Origin: Xiphydria camelus
Taxonomy: Eukaryota; Arthropoda; Insecta; Hymenoptera; Xiphydriidae
Reading direction: 5' to 3'
DNA length: 64,000 nt
Assembly: GCA_963678675.1 (NCBI GenBank)
Contig: OY783197.1
Coordinates: 27,215,470-27,279,469, forward strand
A model generated the notes under the pieces. That model had not been told where the DNA came from. It was given only the letters and a program-made list of their open reading frames with translations, and made no database searches. This document shows positions 1-11,179 of the stretch, piece after piece; the stretch's first letter is position 1, and every line of letters begins with the position of its first letter. The position numbers and the translations under genes are program-made.

Positions 1-223
1 TTGTATCTCGCTTCATTTATACCCATTAAAAGCTTGTTTAAGACTAGTTTCACTCCTCGAATTTAAATCTTAAGCGAAATTCAAATCCTCATTATCGTGC
101 GCTTATTGATTGTGTAAACGGATAGTTTAATCTCTTAAAGCAGAAGACTTAAATTTAATAATTTTTGTTCATCTCGCTTTGCTTGTAAGATAATTTCGAT
201 GCACTGATCTCCAAAAGTCCACA
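1..223. other. AT-rich flank, no gene seen
   Basis: I see no open frame of note and no repeat before the direct repeat that begins at 224. The segment is AT-rich. Confidence 0.5.
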
Positions 224-312
224 CTCGTAGCTATTTTTTAAACGAATATCTTTATACAGATCTCTAGGATTTAACTTCAAATGGAAAAATTTTTGTCGCA
301 CTTTATATAATA
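224..312. repeat. Left copy of ~90-bp direct repeat flanking gag relic
   Basis: This stretch is closely similar to 2293-2383, in the same orientation. Both begin CTCGTAGCTATTTTTTAAAC and both run into a TTTTTGTCGC-type segment followed by an AT-rich end. The pair brackets the gag-like frame and could be remnants of short LTRs, although no TG...CA ends or target duplication are clear. It could also be an unrelated dispersed repeat. Confidence 0.5.
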
Positions 313-1030
313 TTCCATTCCACCAATAGCAAGCAGTCGCAGCCGCAGAGAGAAATCGGAAATTGGATAGAAACAGGTAGTATTGATGTCATTTATTCTA
401 TGATCGTACATAATGCTGGGGTTGGGGATGTGGGATTCCCGCCGTTCAGGGAGAATCACTGTAAAACTACAATGCATCAATATTTTGTAAACTCATACTT
501 ACAGAGCTAGTTAAGAAATGCATACAAATCATTACTAAGTTCCTATCTTTTAAAGCTATAAATGGTATACACGTATACATATGTTTATTTATTTGTCGAA
601 TCTCTCTGAAATATAAAACTATAGTGTATGATATTCATATTCTATAATGGTATAAAATATATTCGTACATTTATATTTGAGTTATACATACAGTTGAAAG
701 AAAATAAATCTCTTATTATAATAAAGGCCGTACATAAAATTGTACGAGTTATTCAAACAAATTCGAATATTTCCCAAAAAGTCTACATGTATATTTTAGA
801 GTTAATATGTAATATCGATATACTTTCATCAAAATCATTCAAACGTGTTATATTCTAGAGGCGGTACAAAATTAATATCTCTAAGCTCTCATATTTCTTT
901 GCAAATCACAATAACAGCGTTGAAGGAACTTTGATGATCTACATTTTTCATTAAACGTCATTTCTCTCGGAACGTCTACTGAGATTCGGTTTAATTCTGT
1001 GTAAAAAACGGCGGAAGCAAAGTTATACAC
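313..1030. other. AT-rich non-coding stretch downstream of gag relic
   Basis: There are only short chance frames here. If the neighbouring gag belonged to a complete retroelement, its pol would lie here on the minus strand. No protease, reverse transcriptase or integrase motif is visible, so pol is missing. Confidence 0.5.
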
Positions 1031-2010
1031 TTAAAAACTGATTCTTATGTACTTGCCGATGCAGCAAATCATGGCCCAAAACATGTTCCAAAATGAACTA
1101 CGCTTGTCCGTTTCTACGCTCTGTCGAGCGTTTGCTCCAGCCTCGGAATTATCGCCGGTAGGCACCGCACATTCAGACTCGACGAATACTTGTTTCTCGT
1201 AAGCGGTATTAACTTGCGTAACGCCCGCGCCGTCTTGCTCCTTGCCATTTTTGTTGCATCGACCAGAGGAACTCGGTGGAGTTTTTCCCTCGGCGCTACT
1301 GCCCACTTGGTGGAAAGGATTTCTCAGCTCGGAACATCTGCTCTTGAAATGACCGAACTTGTTGCACTTCCAGCATCGCTGTTTTATCGCTGGACAACGG
1401 TTTCCATCGATCGGGTGCATCTTCCCGCAGAAATGACAACGGATGATGTTCGGCGCGCATCTCGCACTCGGCTGATTCTTCGATTTCACCTCCAGTTCAT
1501 ATTTCTTATATAGTTTAGTAACGTCCACTACATCGACGCGTTTATTTCGCTCCTTCAGGAGCAGCAAACTTTCCTTGAGGCGAACGTCCTCCAGCGAAGT
1601 ATGATAGACGAGCACGTCGCGAACGAGAGTACTCATCAAGTGACCAAAGTCGCAGCCCTTGGCCTTCGTTATTAAAGCTTTCACATATTCCTCGATACTC
1701 TCATTGGCTTGCTTCGATCTGGAGAAAAATTCGTAATGCGTCTTCACGTCGTGCTTGAGCGGATCGAGCGGATCGAGTGGAATTTTTGCATCACCGCAAT
1801 GAAGTTTTTTGAGTCTTTCGGGCGATCGAACGATATAACGTTGAGGGCTTCCAGTCCCTCCTCTCCGATCAAATTTCTCAGCTGAAAGAGCTTCACGTCG
1901 TCGGTTTTGCTCATGTTTCCAGACTCGACCAGGTAAGCGAGACATTCTGCTTCGAAATGCTTCCAATTCGAGGAGTTCAGTGGTTGAGGACGTCGTGGAT
2001 GTTCGGTCAT
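1031..2010 (-). pseudogene. Ty3/gypsy-type retroelement Gag relic, frameshifted
   Basis: Two overlapping minus-strand frames together encode a Gag-like protein. The first (2010 to 1744) starts MTEHPRRPQ and holds the N-terminal capsid part. The second (open down to 1031) holds a capsid segment typical of gypsy Gag (FFSRSKQANESIEEYV), then two zinc knuckles near its middle (CHFCGKMHP...C and CWKCNKFGHFKSRC), then a polar tail ending in a short hydrophobic stretch. The frame changes near 1755-1780, where a 10-bp unit (cgatccgctc, minus strand) is duplicated in tandem, a length that breaks the frame. No pol follows. The knuckles and the capsid segment are seen directly. Assignment to Ty3/gypsy is from family knowledge. 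It is most likely a dead or gag-only element; a domesticated gag is less likely because of the break. Confidence 0.75.
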
Positions 2011-2292
2011 TTTGAACGAAACTTATTTATGTGCGAGTTTATAGTTCGAAAACTGCGGCAACGCTCTTCTAAATTATTCGCGTAAAATTTATATATCGTG
2101 TCGTTAGACAACTTCACGCAGCTACCGAACTTGCGCGCGCGTAGTCAAATCCACACTGCGGACAAAGAACGGAGTCGCGATTCAGGAAGGGAACATTCGA
2201 CGCGTATTATTTATAAGTAATTCGAAACCTTGCCGTATACTAAACCTCATTTCGCAGAAGAGATATAAGGATAAGAAGAAACGGAACGAAGT

Positions 2293-2383
2293 CTCGTAGC
2301 TATTTTTTAAACGAATATCTTTATAAAGATCTCCAGAATTTAACTAAAAATTTTAATTTTTTGTCGCTTTATATATTATAGGT
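2293..2383. repeat. Right copy of ~90-bp direct repeat flanking gag relic
   Basis: Partner of 224-312, in the same orientation, about 280 bp upstream of the gag start on the minus strand. See the left copy for shared sequence and alternatives. Confidence 0.5.
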
Positions 2384-2439
2384 ACATTGTTTATCTCGGT
2401 GTCGATACAGGTATTGCGTAAAAGCAAAGTATTGAGCGT

Positions 2440-2490
2440 ATTAATAGCGATTTAAATTCCTTTCCTGGTGAGTAAGTGTAGCCTCACATG
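2440..2490. mobile_element. Half copy (right end) of MITE family A
   Basis: The sequence reads GCGATTTAAATTCCTTTCCT, then GGTGAGTAAGTGTAGCCTCACATG. It matches the right terminal arm of the elements at 5263-5475 and 19781-20003. The left arm is absent, so this is a truncated copy. Confidence 0.6.
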
Positions 2491-2499
2491 GTACAGTCG

Positions 2500-5198
2500 A
2501 CTCAATGAAATCCCGCCACTCGAAGCGAGCCAATAAAATCATTATCCCCGGCTATACGACTACAAAAAGCTTTCTACATATCATCTCCGTTTACTTATGC
2601 ACACCGCCGGAGCGAGTCCTCATTATGTACCGTCAACTCTATCGGGAGCGATCTCAAAATTAGCCCTCATCGCGTTTCGTTGTTCGATCCATCCCCGCAA
2701 AGAGCGAATCAGAATCCGATAACGCACCCCTTCGTCACTGTTGACAAATACCCACTCGCACGACGTAACGCTGATTGCCGAGAGGAACGGAAGTTCAGGG
2801 CGCAAATCGCCCACGCACGGCAGTACCCGGCGCGCGCGTATGTGACGCGTCGCTTGTCCACGAGGCGAGACCAGCAAAGGAGCGTGGCGCGCTCGGTCTT
2901 CAGTGTTCGCCGCGCAACGTAACGCGGAGGGGTGTGTCGTATCGTTCCGCGCATTTGAAACGTCGAAAAATGCGGTAATTTGTTTTTTCTGTTCGTTTGA
3001 AATAAAAAAAATACAGCGGAAGAAGCTTCCTGTATCTCCATCGATGTGAGACGCACGAAAGAAATTAAGTTATGCGTCGCTCTTCGGGACGAAGTGGCAG
3101 AGTTTCCAGAAAAATGTTTAATAATATTTATATGCAGCGGGTGTGTCGTTTAAGGGGAAGATTATTGCGGTAAACGCGCGGAAACTATTCTCCGCTATTT
3201 ACAGTGCGTCGCAGAACGAAATATGCGATAATTATTTGGTGGACGGATCGTAAAAAGAAAGGCAATTTTTACGTTCACTTCCTCTTCCGTGTATAAAAAC
3301 GTTTCCTCGAATAATTTTGGAATTTTCGAATAATTGCCCGCAAAATGCTCGTGCGAAAGACACGCCATGCCACCCTTCAGATTCTATGATTCGTTCTCGA
3401 AGAAATCGTAGAATCCTAGTCACGTGCTCGAGCGTTCTCTATTTTCCTGCGCGCCGAGTCGAATAAGAGCGAGCTCGTTCCGCCTTTTCATCTCGCAACC
3501 TCGTGGCAGTGACGGAACGCAGCGGCGTAGGTGCGGCGATTTTCAAAAACGCAGTGTATTTAATAATTCAGTGTCTTTGAAGAGGATAAGTGCGACGATT
3601 ACACGCATTACGATCGAACCTCGCCGCGAGAGCTAAAGAAACGTCTAAATATAATGAGTGTGCGTTTCCGCGACCGACGGACGGCGAAGAATAAATAACC
3701 GAGCGAGAGAGACGGGGAAGCTGAATGAAGACGAAGGAGGAAGAGCAGCGCGGAGCACGTGACCGCGCGTATCCCTTGAAGATTCGAGTGACCGCATCGA
3801 CGTCGCGGGTACTGCACGGCGAATGTGAGTAAACACATCGGTAAGAGATGAATAGGTGGTTGCGCCGATTCGTACGTAATTCACGTACAACCGCTTCGGC
3901 GAGCGGTATGGAATTTGTAATACGGTATTTTTGAGGATAAAGGCTCCTTTTTTTCTGGATACAATCGGACGCCTCTTCCGCAGGTTTGAATTTGCGCGTG
4001 CGATTATCATTTCTATGCAGACTCTGGCGCCACTTGGGTAACGGCTGAAGAGGTAAAATTGAATTTAGCTTCTATTTCTATTGAAAAGGTCCCATAGATT
4101 CTCATAGACAATTTCTATGGGAATCAGATGCGCTTCGGACACAGCAATTTCAGCATTAGAAAAGTGTGAGAAGGACGAATAGGAAGGACGAAGGAGAGAT
4201 GATAAATAAGGATTTATCGAATTTTATATGTACATACCGACAATTTAGAAGCGAAGTGCCGTATCAAGAAATTCATGCTGGCGTTAAAATCAATACAAGA
4301 ATATATTGCCATGCATCATAATATTGGCATAAGTTGCTATGCGTTTTATATTATGCTAATGGCGTCATCGAATCGAAATAAAACGTATGTATTTTTTTTC
4401 TACCCGGGTAGCCAGATAACGACAAAGGAAATTGATTCGTTCTTTTCACTGAGGACGGAACGGGATAAATTATTATCGCTGTCACACACAGTATTTCATT
4501 TTATAATTAATTCACGTAACTGGATAAATTAATAAGCAATGCTATATTTTCAAAATCGAGCCAGTGCTTATAGTTTCAAATCAGGGTCGAAGGAATAACA
4601 GCTGGAATTACAGTTAATATTATGCGTACGATAATTCGGTAAACTTTATTACAATAAGGATAATAATGCTGATTCAGCTCAGATAAATATTAATTTTATG
4701 TTAAAGAGCGAGTAACGAGAAAAGACGTATTGTATTAGAAAAGTACATGTAGCGAACGAAAATTACTACATTATTTATTAGCCGCATTTCTTATCGCTAT
4801 TCATACTCGTAAATCAACTGACGGACCGGAACACTTTTGACGCTCGTCCGTCGGACGACGAGTCGGACATCTGCCACGCGTAAGCGAATGCTCGATTGAC
4901 GAGAAAAATGATTCGTCGGTTGAGGAAACCCACGCCAATTGCGAATACTGCCTCGTTTCGACGAAAATAAACATTTACTTCGGCGATTTCAAACTCGACG
5001 TCCCGACAGGACTTTGATCTAAGTTTAGCGGCCATATCTGGACTCGACGAAGGGCATTTTCGACTACTCGTATTTCCCAGGATGCGGTCACCGGACACCC
5101 GTGATACCCGAGTCGCTTTGTCGGTATCACCGATACTTTGGCATTCGAACGTTCATACTCGCGTCTTCTCCGAAATCGACTTCTCGGGAGGACAGCTA
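2500..5198. other. Intergenic region with CpG-rich islands, no gene recognised
   Basis: About 2640-3000 and 3420-3840 are rich in CpG and GC, unlike the AT-rich surroundings. Such islands in insects can be first exons or promoters. A donor-like ATGTGAGTAA sits near 3823. The open frames here (up to 121 codons) overlap each other on both strands and show no family motif, so I call no gene. 3840-5198 is AT-rich with nothing recognised. Confidence 0.45.
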
Positions 5199-5572
5199 CA
5201 CAGTAAAAAAAAGTGGTGTTAATTTTTAACACCATTTCACAACGGTGTGGACCTATGTATATCATATGAGGCTAAACTTACTCGCCAGGAAAGAAAGTTC
5301 AATCGCTATTATCTCATTATCTATGAGCTTTTGACTCATATTTATGTAATACTTTTTTAAAGATTGCATTCTTATCCACAATAAAGTCTCATATCGATGT
5401 AGGCCAAAAGTTCATAAATAATGAGATAATAGCGATTGAAGTTTCTTTTCTGTCGAATAGGTTTAGCCTCATATGGTGTGTATCACATCCGGTGTCATTC
5501 AGTCTTAATTCCATTGTCATCGAACATCAAAAGTGATCTCTATAGGTCCACACGGCGAAATTTTTGACTGTG
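5199..5572. mobile_element. MITE H, interrupted by a family A MITE
   Basis: The left end is TA-CACAGTAAAAAAAAGTGG. The right end, reverse-complemented, is CACAGTCAAAAATTTCGCCG. Subterminal segments also pair: GGTGTGGACCTAT at 5245-5257 against ATAGGTCCACAC at 5543-5554. The pairing is broken by a whole second element (5263-5475), so this one was there first. The ends resemble Tc1/mariner-type TA-inserting MITEs. Confidence 0.65.
5263..5475. mobile_element. MITE family A, copy 1 (nested)
   Basis: Terminal inverted repeats of about 55 bp begin CATATGAGGCTAAACTTACT and return as the complement near 5420-5475. The arms share the ATCGCTATTATCTCATTAT segment. A diverged central part separates them. 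Related copies are at 19781-20003, 24941-25140 and (half) 2440-2490. It has no coding capacity. Confidence 0.8.
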
Positions 5573-5576
5573 CATA

Positions 5577-5802
5577 CACTGAAAAAAAAAGTGTGCTTCA
5601 TTCAACCATCGGTGAGGTTGAATACAGCGAACCTCGCGATTTAATTGTTTCAAGTAGATCTTCACTTGTTTTAACTTCAAATTATTTAGTTGCTTCAACG
5701 CTACACACAAGTACATATTTTTCCTCACAGTTTTATAGCATTGAAACAATCACACCGTCAGTTTCGCCGTATTCAACCTCATCTCAAGTTTTTTTTTCAG
5801 CG
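5577..5802. mobile_element. MITE with CACTGAAAAAAAAA ends
   Basis: It is flanked by TA on both sides (5575-5576 and 5803-5804). The ends CACTGAAAAAAAAAGT and ACTTTTTTTTTCAGCG-like are inverted, with subterminal pairs GAGGTTGAATACAGCGAA and CGCCGTATTCAACCTC. It abuts the nested pair to its left. The plus-strand frame crossing it is a by-product of the repeat and not a gene. Confidence 0.7.
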
Positions 5803-6620
5803 TATGACATGGCTGGCTAATTCCATCCCCTCCGTTGTCCCGCCGTCGAACTATTTTACAAAATAAATCGACCCTGTAATCGCCATTTCTTCTCCGTTAT
5901 TTAGTTTCGTATAATCTGCGGCGAGACTGTAATAGTCGCGAAGGGGTAATAGAGGCGGGCGTGCGTGCCCCCGCTTACCCGGCAACCCACCAGACGCCGA
6001 GACAGCACGTTGAAGCTACTTGACGGCGCCGATAAATCCGCTTATCGCCGATTTACGGAGTTTTATCGTCGCCGCGACCGAGAGTCATATTTTTCGCGGT
6101 CGAGCAAACGATCAGGCCGGCCGATCTCCCTTGTTACGATCATTTATGTGCGGTCCGTTAAAAATATCGTTTCGTCTATTCGCGGCCGGCGGGGCGGAAA
6201 AATTCTTTGGAACTACATACTGGAAGTAGCGGCGGGATAGAGTTAACGGCACTGTTGTCCGCATACTTTTCCTCTTTTATCCTCTTCTCCCTTTCGCTTT
6301 CTGCTTTTCCCTTTCACTTCGCGCCTCTGTTTTGGCTTTCCTTAATTTTTTAACATGTTTACGGGGCACCCTTTTATCGGAATCTCCGGTATAGCCGCGC
6401 CTACCATTATCGGATCATTGTGTTTTCTCCCTTCTGACGTAAATTTATGCGACCTCTTATCGAGAGGATATAATCTAAGTAATTAAGACCGCCTCGCGGT
6501 GGTGGGTATGTTTGCAGTATTTATGGTATCGTGTCTCTCCATTCAATCGCGAAGGACACTTTCGTATCGATTCCTCGTTATTTCGTGGTAATGACATTTT
6601 AGATGTAGTATACACTTATA
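5803..6620. other. Intergenic, CpG-rich part at 5950-6240
   Basis: The segment has a GC-rich block around 5950-6240 and pyrimidine-rich sequence around 6250-6350. The frames at 5965-6240 and 6020-6229 are overlapping and motif-free. No gene is supported. Confidence 0.4.
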
Positions 6621-6857
6621 CTGAGCAAAAAATTTTGATAATTTGATCAAACTCTTTAGAGACGACGATCAAACTGTTTGGTGAAATGTGGATTCTCTAT
6701 TTGTTTGGTTCAATTGACCACTTTTTAGTTGAAATAACTGAACATTTGGTTAGAATAACTTGATATTTAGTTCAACTGACCAGTACTTTGGTTAGAATAA
6801 CTAAACACGTCTAACTAGATGCGTTTTGTTATTTCATCCTAATTATCTTTCTCAGTG
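6621..6857. mobile_element. MITE with CTGAG...CTCAG ends
   Basis: The ends are TA-CTGAGCAAAAAATTTT on the left and CTTTCTCAGTG-TA on the right. The interior carries several repeats of TTGGTTnnAATnACT-like sequence (6700-6800) in both orientations. It is flanked by TA. It shares its terminal signature with the elements at 9528-9750 and 48070-48264 but not their interior. Confidence 0.6.
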
Positions 6858-8399
6858 TATGGATACATTTTCGAAATGGCGGGCTGTTTCACTAACTGCT
6901 CTAAAATAGCTCTGAACGAGGTCCAACATTAAGAAAGATAACTTCGATTGCAATAATCTGAGTATTTCATATTCCCCCAAAAACTTGTGAATGGCGGAAA
7001 CAAAGCTCGCGAGCTCTTCCTTAATTTCCATTTTTTCCTACATTTTATTTGCTGTTTGATTTACGTCGGTATGACTTGTTGACTTCCGCTGTTGGTAATA
7101 AAAGAACCCGAGCTACTATACTTCCAGTATAGATATGTCCTAGACTGAAGTCTTGTTCGAGTTTATCTCGATCTATGAAGGATGAAGCGAATCTTCCACT
7201 TAAGAAGCGCTCGAAGAACTTTCTTCGAACTTCGATTCCCTCGAGAGGGGATATACGTATAATATATTGTATGATGTTACATATTACAATTCTTGGAAGA
7301 ACGAGACTCACAGCGGTGTAGTTGCAAAACTGTCTTTGCCTATTTCGTAGGAATTGGCTGCAAAGTAGATAAACGTAATAGTTTCTCGTTTCGAACTGCA
7401 TTTATTGAAAAGTACTGAGACATTTTAAAGAAATATGTACATACATAAGTGTATGTAAGAATGTGAAGGGTTTCTTTCAAAAACAGTATTTGTCAAAAAA
7501 ATGAAATTTTTGAGGACAACAAAAAACCACCTATCTTCCTAAAAATTTATGATATAAACAGCAAATTTCAGCAATAGTTAGAAAACTACATTAGTATTAG
7601 TTCAGTTTTTGGGAGAAATAAATTCGTATACGCGGTTAGATATAATGAAAGAGTTGGCATTACTACCGATACTACAAAAATTAATTTTTTTAGACAAATG
7701 CTGTTTTTGAAAGAAACCCTTCATGTGTTCACCAACTCTAACGGTCAAACGACTAAACCGATTGGCCTTCGGAATGGCTAGATAAAAACACATTTCGATC
7801 GCGAATAATCCATTAAAGTTTTTTATCCGATCGAAATGGGGCAGTTTCGCCGGTCACAAAGGAGCCGAAAAAAATTAATACATTTACATACATACCGGTT
7901 TGAACCGTAAAAAGAAGCACACGAGATCGGAATTACACACGGTCTCGACAGCTTCGCAACTTTCGTCCGGAGCTTTCTCGTGATACTGATTTCGCAACGA
8001 TCCAGCGGCTTGCGTAAAAAGAAAGAAATGGTAGCCAACGGCGCGAGGTGCGCGCGAAATGCCGAGATTTGCGGGCGCAGAGGCGACGAGCGGTCGTGCC
8101 TATTGCGAAAGAGCGAGGCTTTCTTGTCGTTCCTGCGTAAAAAGTATGAAAACCTTGGAGCTCCCTCCCGCCCCTCCAACTCTTAGATCGAGGGAGAAAG
8201 CTCCGAAATAATTCCGGCGGAGGGCGAAGTGAGACCGGGCTTACGCCTTACCGTAATGGCTTGGTAGGTACATACTTGGCAAGTTCACGTGGGCCGGTCA
8301 CCTGGTACCCCGAGCGAAATCCGATTTGGCGCAGTGCTCTCGGTTGCGTCGACGTCGCGGCGGAGCGTTTCGAGAGTCATTAGTCTTTGCATCGAATGT
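6858..8399. other. Intergenic, no gene recognised
   Basis: 6858-7850 is AT-rich with only chance frames. 7900-8390 is GC- and CpG-rich. Frames of 118 and 68 codons there lie on opposite strands of the same DNA and have no family signature. A short segment, TTTGAAAGAAACCCTTCA, appears near 7700 and in inverted form near 7470-7490. Confidence 0.4.
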
Positions 8400-8593
8400 G
8401 CGGAATCCGTCCATTCCGCAGAACACGGCTAGACCGCGCTTTGCTATCGTGGAAATTGCGGGATGGGATCTTCGTGTGTGTCGATTAACGGTACCACCTT
8501 CCATCCCTCTTATACGCGTGCAAACAGACTCCTGCGAATTCGAGAAACAATCGGTGGAAGGGGATCTTGTTACGAGGGAGAGGAAAAGCTTAC
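8400..8593. repeat. First copy of split 194-bp duplication
   Basis: It is similar to 8994-9187 with a constant offset of 594 bp and no net insertion or deletion. Shared blocks include GCGGAATCCGTCCATTCCGC, GAATTCGAGAAAC and TTGTTACGAGGGAGAGGAAA. Substitutions are scattered over all codon positions, so coding constraint is not evident. The copies are separated by a MITE-like element (about 8660-8880). Confidence 0.8.
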
Positions 8594-8659
8594 CGAGGAG
8601 CTTACATTGATTTATTGTTTAAATCAATTATTGACTCGCATTCTTCGGTAATACCGTCA

Positions 8660-8880
8660 CACCGAGAAAACGGTAACATGAACATTTTATTTCATCAAAT
8701 AAATATTCGTCAACTGTTACGATACTTATTTGGCACGATTCAATCTTTTGAGGCAATCGTTTGGATGAAATGAACAGCTTAATGATTAGCATATATTTTA
8801 TTGTCCTAACGAAATATCTATTTCGTCATATTTGAAATTACATTTATTAACTATTAATAAACTTTTTTTTTGCTGCACGG
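8660..8880. mobile_element. MITE family G, copy 1
   Basis: It starts CACCGAGAAAACGGTAAC and ends CTTTTTTTTTGCTGCACGG, so the ends are roughly inverted. Its interior (AAATATTCGTCAACTGTTAC, then ATTAGCATATATTTTATTGT) aligns with an element in Dop2R intron 2 at about 21115-21410. It lies between the two copies of the 194-bp duplication. Confidence 0.55.
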
Positions 8881-8993
8881 TTAAACATTCGCTCATCTAG
8901 CTCGTATTTCTCGTAGCTTCCAAGATATTCGCATAAATCTCTGTTCAAACAATTTATCGTCTTATATTAAATTTGTGCATCTCGGAGAGATCT

Positions 8994-9187
8994 GCGGAAT
9001 CCGTCCATTCCGCAGAACACGGCCAGACCGCGCTTCGCTACCGGGGAAATCGCAGGATGGGATCTCCATGTGTGTCGATAAATGGTACCCCCTCCCTACC
9101 CCTTTATATGCGTGTAAACAGACTCTCGCGAATTCGAGAAACGATCGTGGGAAGGGGACCTTGTTACGAGGGAGAGGAAAAGCTTAT
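8994..9187. repeat. Second copy of split 194-bp duplication
   Basis: Partner of 8400-8593. This copy continues into a 166-codon plus-strand frame (8973-9473). The first copy lacks that continuation and there is no recognisable domain, so I do not call a gene. Confidence 0.8.
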
Positions 9188-9527
9188 CCGGGCTTTCCTC
9201 GTCGAAAGAGAGTCGCGGAAGGTGAGGTTCGGGGCAGAAGTATTTATCGAAAGGGGCTGCGAGAGACAAGATAATCACAAAGCCAACGATAAAAGGTCCT
9301 CGGGAATTCTCTCATCTCGTCCTGACGTTATAAACCGCGGTAATGCTCGTATACCACCACGCAAGCCTTTTCTAAACGCTAACCGTAATAATGCTCGGCG
9401 CCCACTCATACATACACGGGGAACTCGGGATTTGAGTCGAGTTATTGGACCTTTTCACGAAGTTACACCGTAGTTTCTTTTTCTCTCCTTATTCTCCAAG
9501 CGCCTGACGCTGCCTTGACAATATGTA
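9188..9527. other. Intergenic, no gene recognised
   Basis: The sequence has moderate GC content. The open frame crossing from 8973 to 9473 has no domain, signal or homology I can recognise. Confidence 0.4.
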
Positions 9528-9750
9528 CACTGAGACAAAAATGTACTTGATCGGAATAAACGTGCCTTTGGATAATCCCAAGAGCGTATTTATTCGATTT
9601 AAATGAATATCGATTTGATTCAAATAACACCTAATTAATTCAATAATCTAATATTTGCGTCCAACCGATATTCATTTAAATCGAATAAATACGCTCTTGG
9701 GACTATCCAAAGGCACGTTTATTTCGATCAAGTACATTTTTTTCTCAGTG
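9528..9750. mobile_element. MITE family B (long perfect arms, TA target)
   Basis: It is flanked by TA (9526-9527 and 9751-9752). The left arm CACTGAGACAAAAATGTACT continues into GATCGGAATAAACGTGCC, and the right arm is its near-perfect complement, ending TTTTTTTCTCAGTG. The arms are about 80 bp, with an AT-rich loop near 9600-9665. A diverged relative lies at 36768-36975. Confidence 0.85.
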
Positions 9751-10943
9751 TAATACGGTATTTCCTTCAAGTTAATTGTTCAGCAGGCCCAATGTTCGGC
9801 CCAATTTGCACCAAAGTGGTGCAATGTTGGACGGCATAATTAGAACAGCGTCACGCGTATACTTCTTAAATTAATTCTGGCGTATTTCATCCAATATTGG
9901 ATTGAAAATATCGTTCCAACGTGGTACCTGTACACGACAAATACCGTCGAAATTATTTTCTATATATTGTGAATATTTTTGATTGCCTGGGCATATACGC
10001 GTGCATTTAACCCTTGATTGCGGTAACAAAAAATTGAGTATCTGAACGGAAGTCGCTGTCGGTCCCCGACGGCCGATAACGCAGTCAACGTGTTGAGTCA
10101 CTCGTGTATTTGCTGCAGGAAGAAGTTAAAGAGAGTGTTTTCCCTTTTCCACGAAAGTGGAAGGACATCAACCTCGCGGGCAGAGGAGATCAAAAAGCCT
10201 CGCCGCGATAGTAATTTTCTTACCGGGGCGCACTTCCGGGATCTTACGAAATATCGACAAGGCCGAGACGGAGTCTTTAGGCGGCCGGAACGAAAATGAG
10301 ATTTCGCAGTTGCCCTCCTCGCGCGCCGCCCCGTCTCTTCGGTAGCATTTAATTTAAACTGTCTCCCCCCCATTTGACGAACGACGTCGCTAACGTCTTC
10401 GTTATTCTCCTATATATATATCCTTTTTTTGGCGTTCCCCGCGCGTCAGAGCGGCTTTATCGCCTATCTATTTTCATTACACTGTATGTAGGTATATGTA
10501 TAGGATTCGAGTTGTTAGAGAGAGGCTTGCGCGTCTCTTCACTTCCTCTCGATATTCGGACGTAAGGTGGAAGCGCGCGAATCGACGGCCCTTCGCGCGT
10601 TATAATTGAGAAAGGAACTTTCGAGGTGGAGGAAAAGTATTACGCGGCGATGATTACGGTCGCTCCGGGGACGTTATTCGATTCGTTTTAATGAGGAGAT
10701 CGTTGTATTTTCAGCTCGAGGAGGAGGTTTTTCTAATTTGCTTTCAACACGATTTTAATGAGGAAATAGAGTTGTTTGCGGTATTATGTTTCGCAGCATC
10801 TTTAATTCATTTTTTTTTTCGACGTCGAAGGAGCTGTAATGTCGATATTTGATAAAAATGATGGATAAATTAAATAGGCATACAATAGAATGAAATATGA
10901 CACGTTTTAAAAATATTTCTGGATGTCTACCTTCCGGATAATA
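9751..10943. other. Intergenic, no gene recognised
   Basis: A CpG-rich block lies around 10160-10370. Overlapping short frames there lie on both strands. A short self-pairing stretch sits around 9790-9835 (CCCAATGTTCGGCCCAATTT). No gene is supported. Confidence 0.4.
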
Positions 10944-11179
10944 CTCGAAAAAAATATAAATCGTAGTATTTACAAAGTTCGTAGTAAATTTCAGGACAAG
11001 GCCAGTTTACTTTTACGGTAACTATTATACATTTTTAATAACGCTTATATTAAGACTCGTAGAAATTGCAAGCGTTGCTGTAATTTTTACTAAAATTGTA
11101 GCTGTCTTAACAATAAATGAGCCTTATCCCGAAATTTACCACAAACTTTGTAAAGTGCTACGATTTCTTTTTCTCCGTG
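10944..11179. mobile_element. MITE family C, full copy
   Basis: The arms pair over about 60 bp. The left arm has AAATCGTAGTATTTACAAAG and the right arm has CTTTGTAAAGTGCTACGATT, ending TTTTTCTCCGTG-TA. The core holds AAAATTGTAGCTGTC and GCAAGCGTTGCTGTAA. A half copy in the other orientation is at 47076-47210. Confidence 0.8.

Noticed and set aside
5533..5820. 95-codon plus-strand frame
   Set aside because: It runs through a TA-flanked MITE with inverted ends, so it is transposon sequence and not a gene.
8910..8968. Possible third copy of the 224/2293 direct repeat
   Set aside because: Only CTCGTAGCT-like and TTATCGTCTTATAT-like pieces match, with gaps. Too weak to claim.
8973..9473. 166-codon plus-strand frame
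   Set aside because: It partly shares sequence with the duplication at 8400-8593, but substitutions are not codon-biased and there is no recognisable domain.
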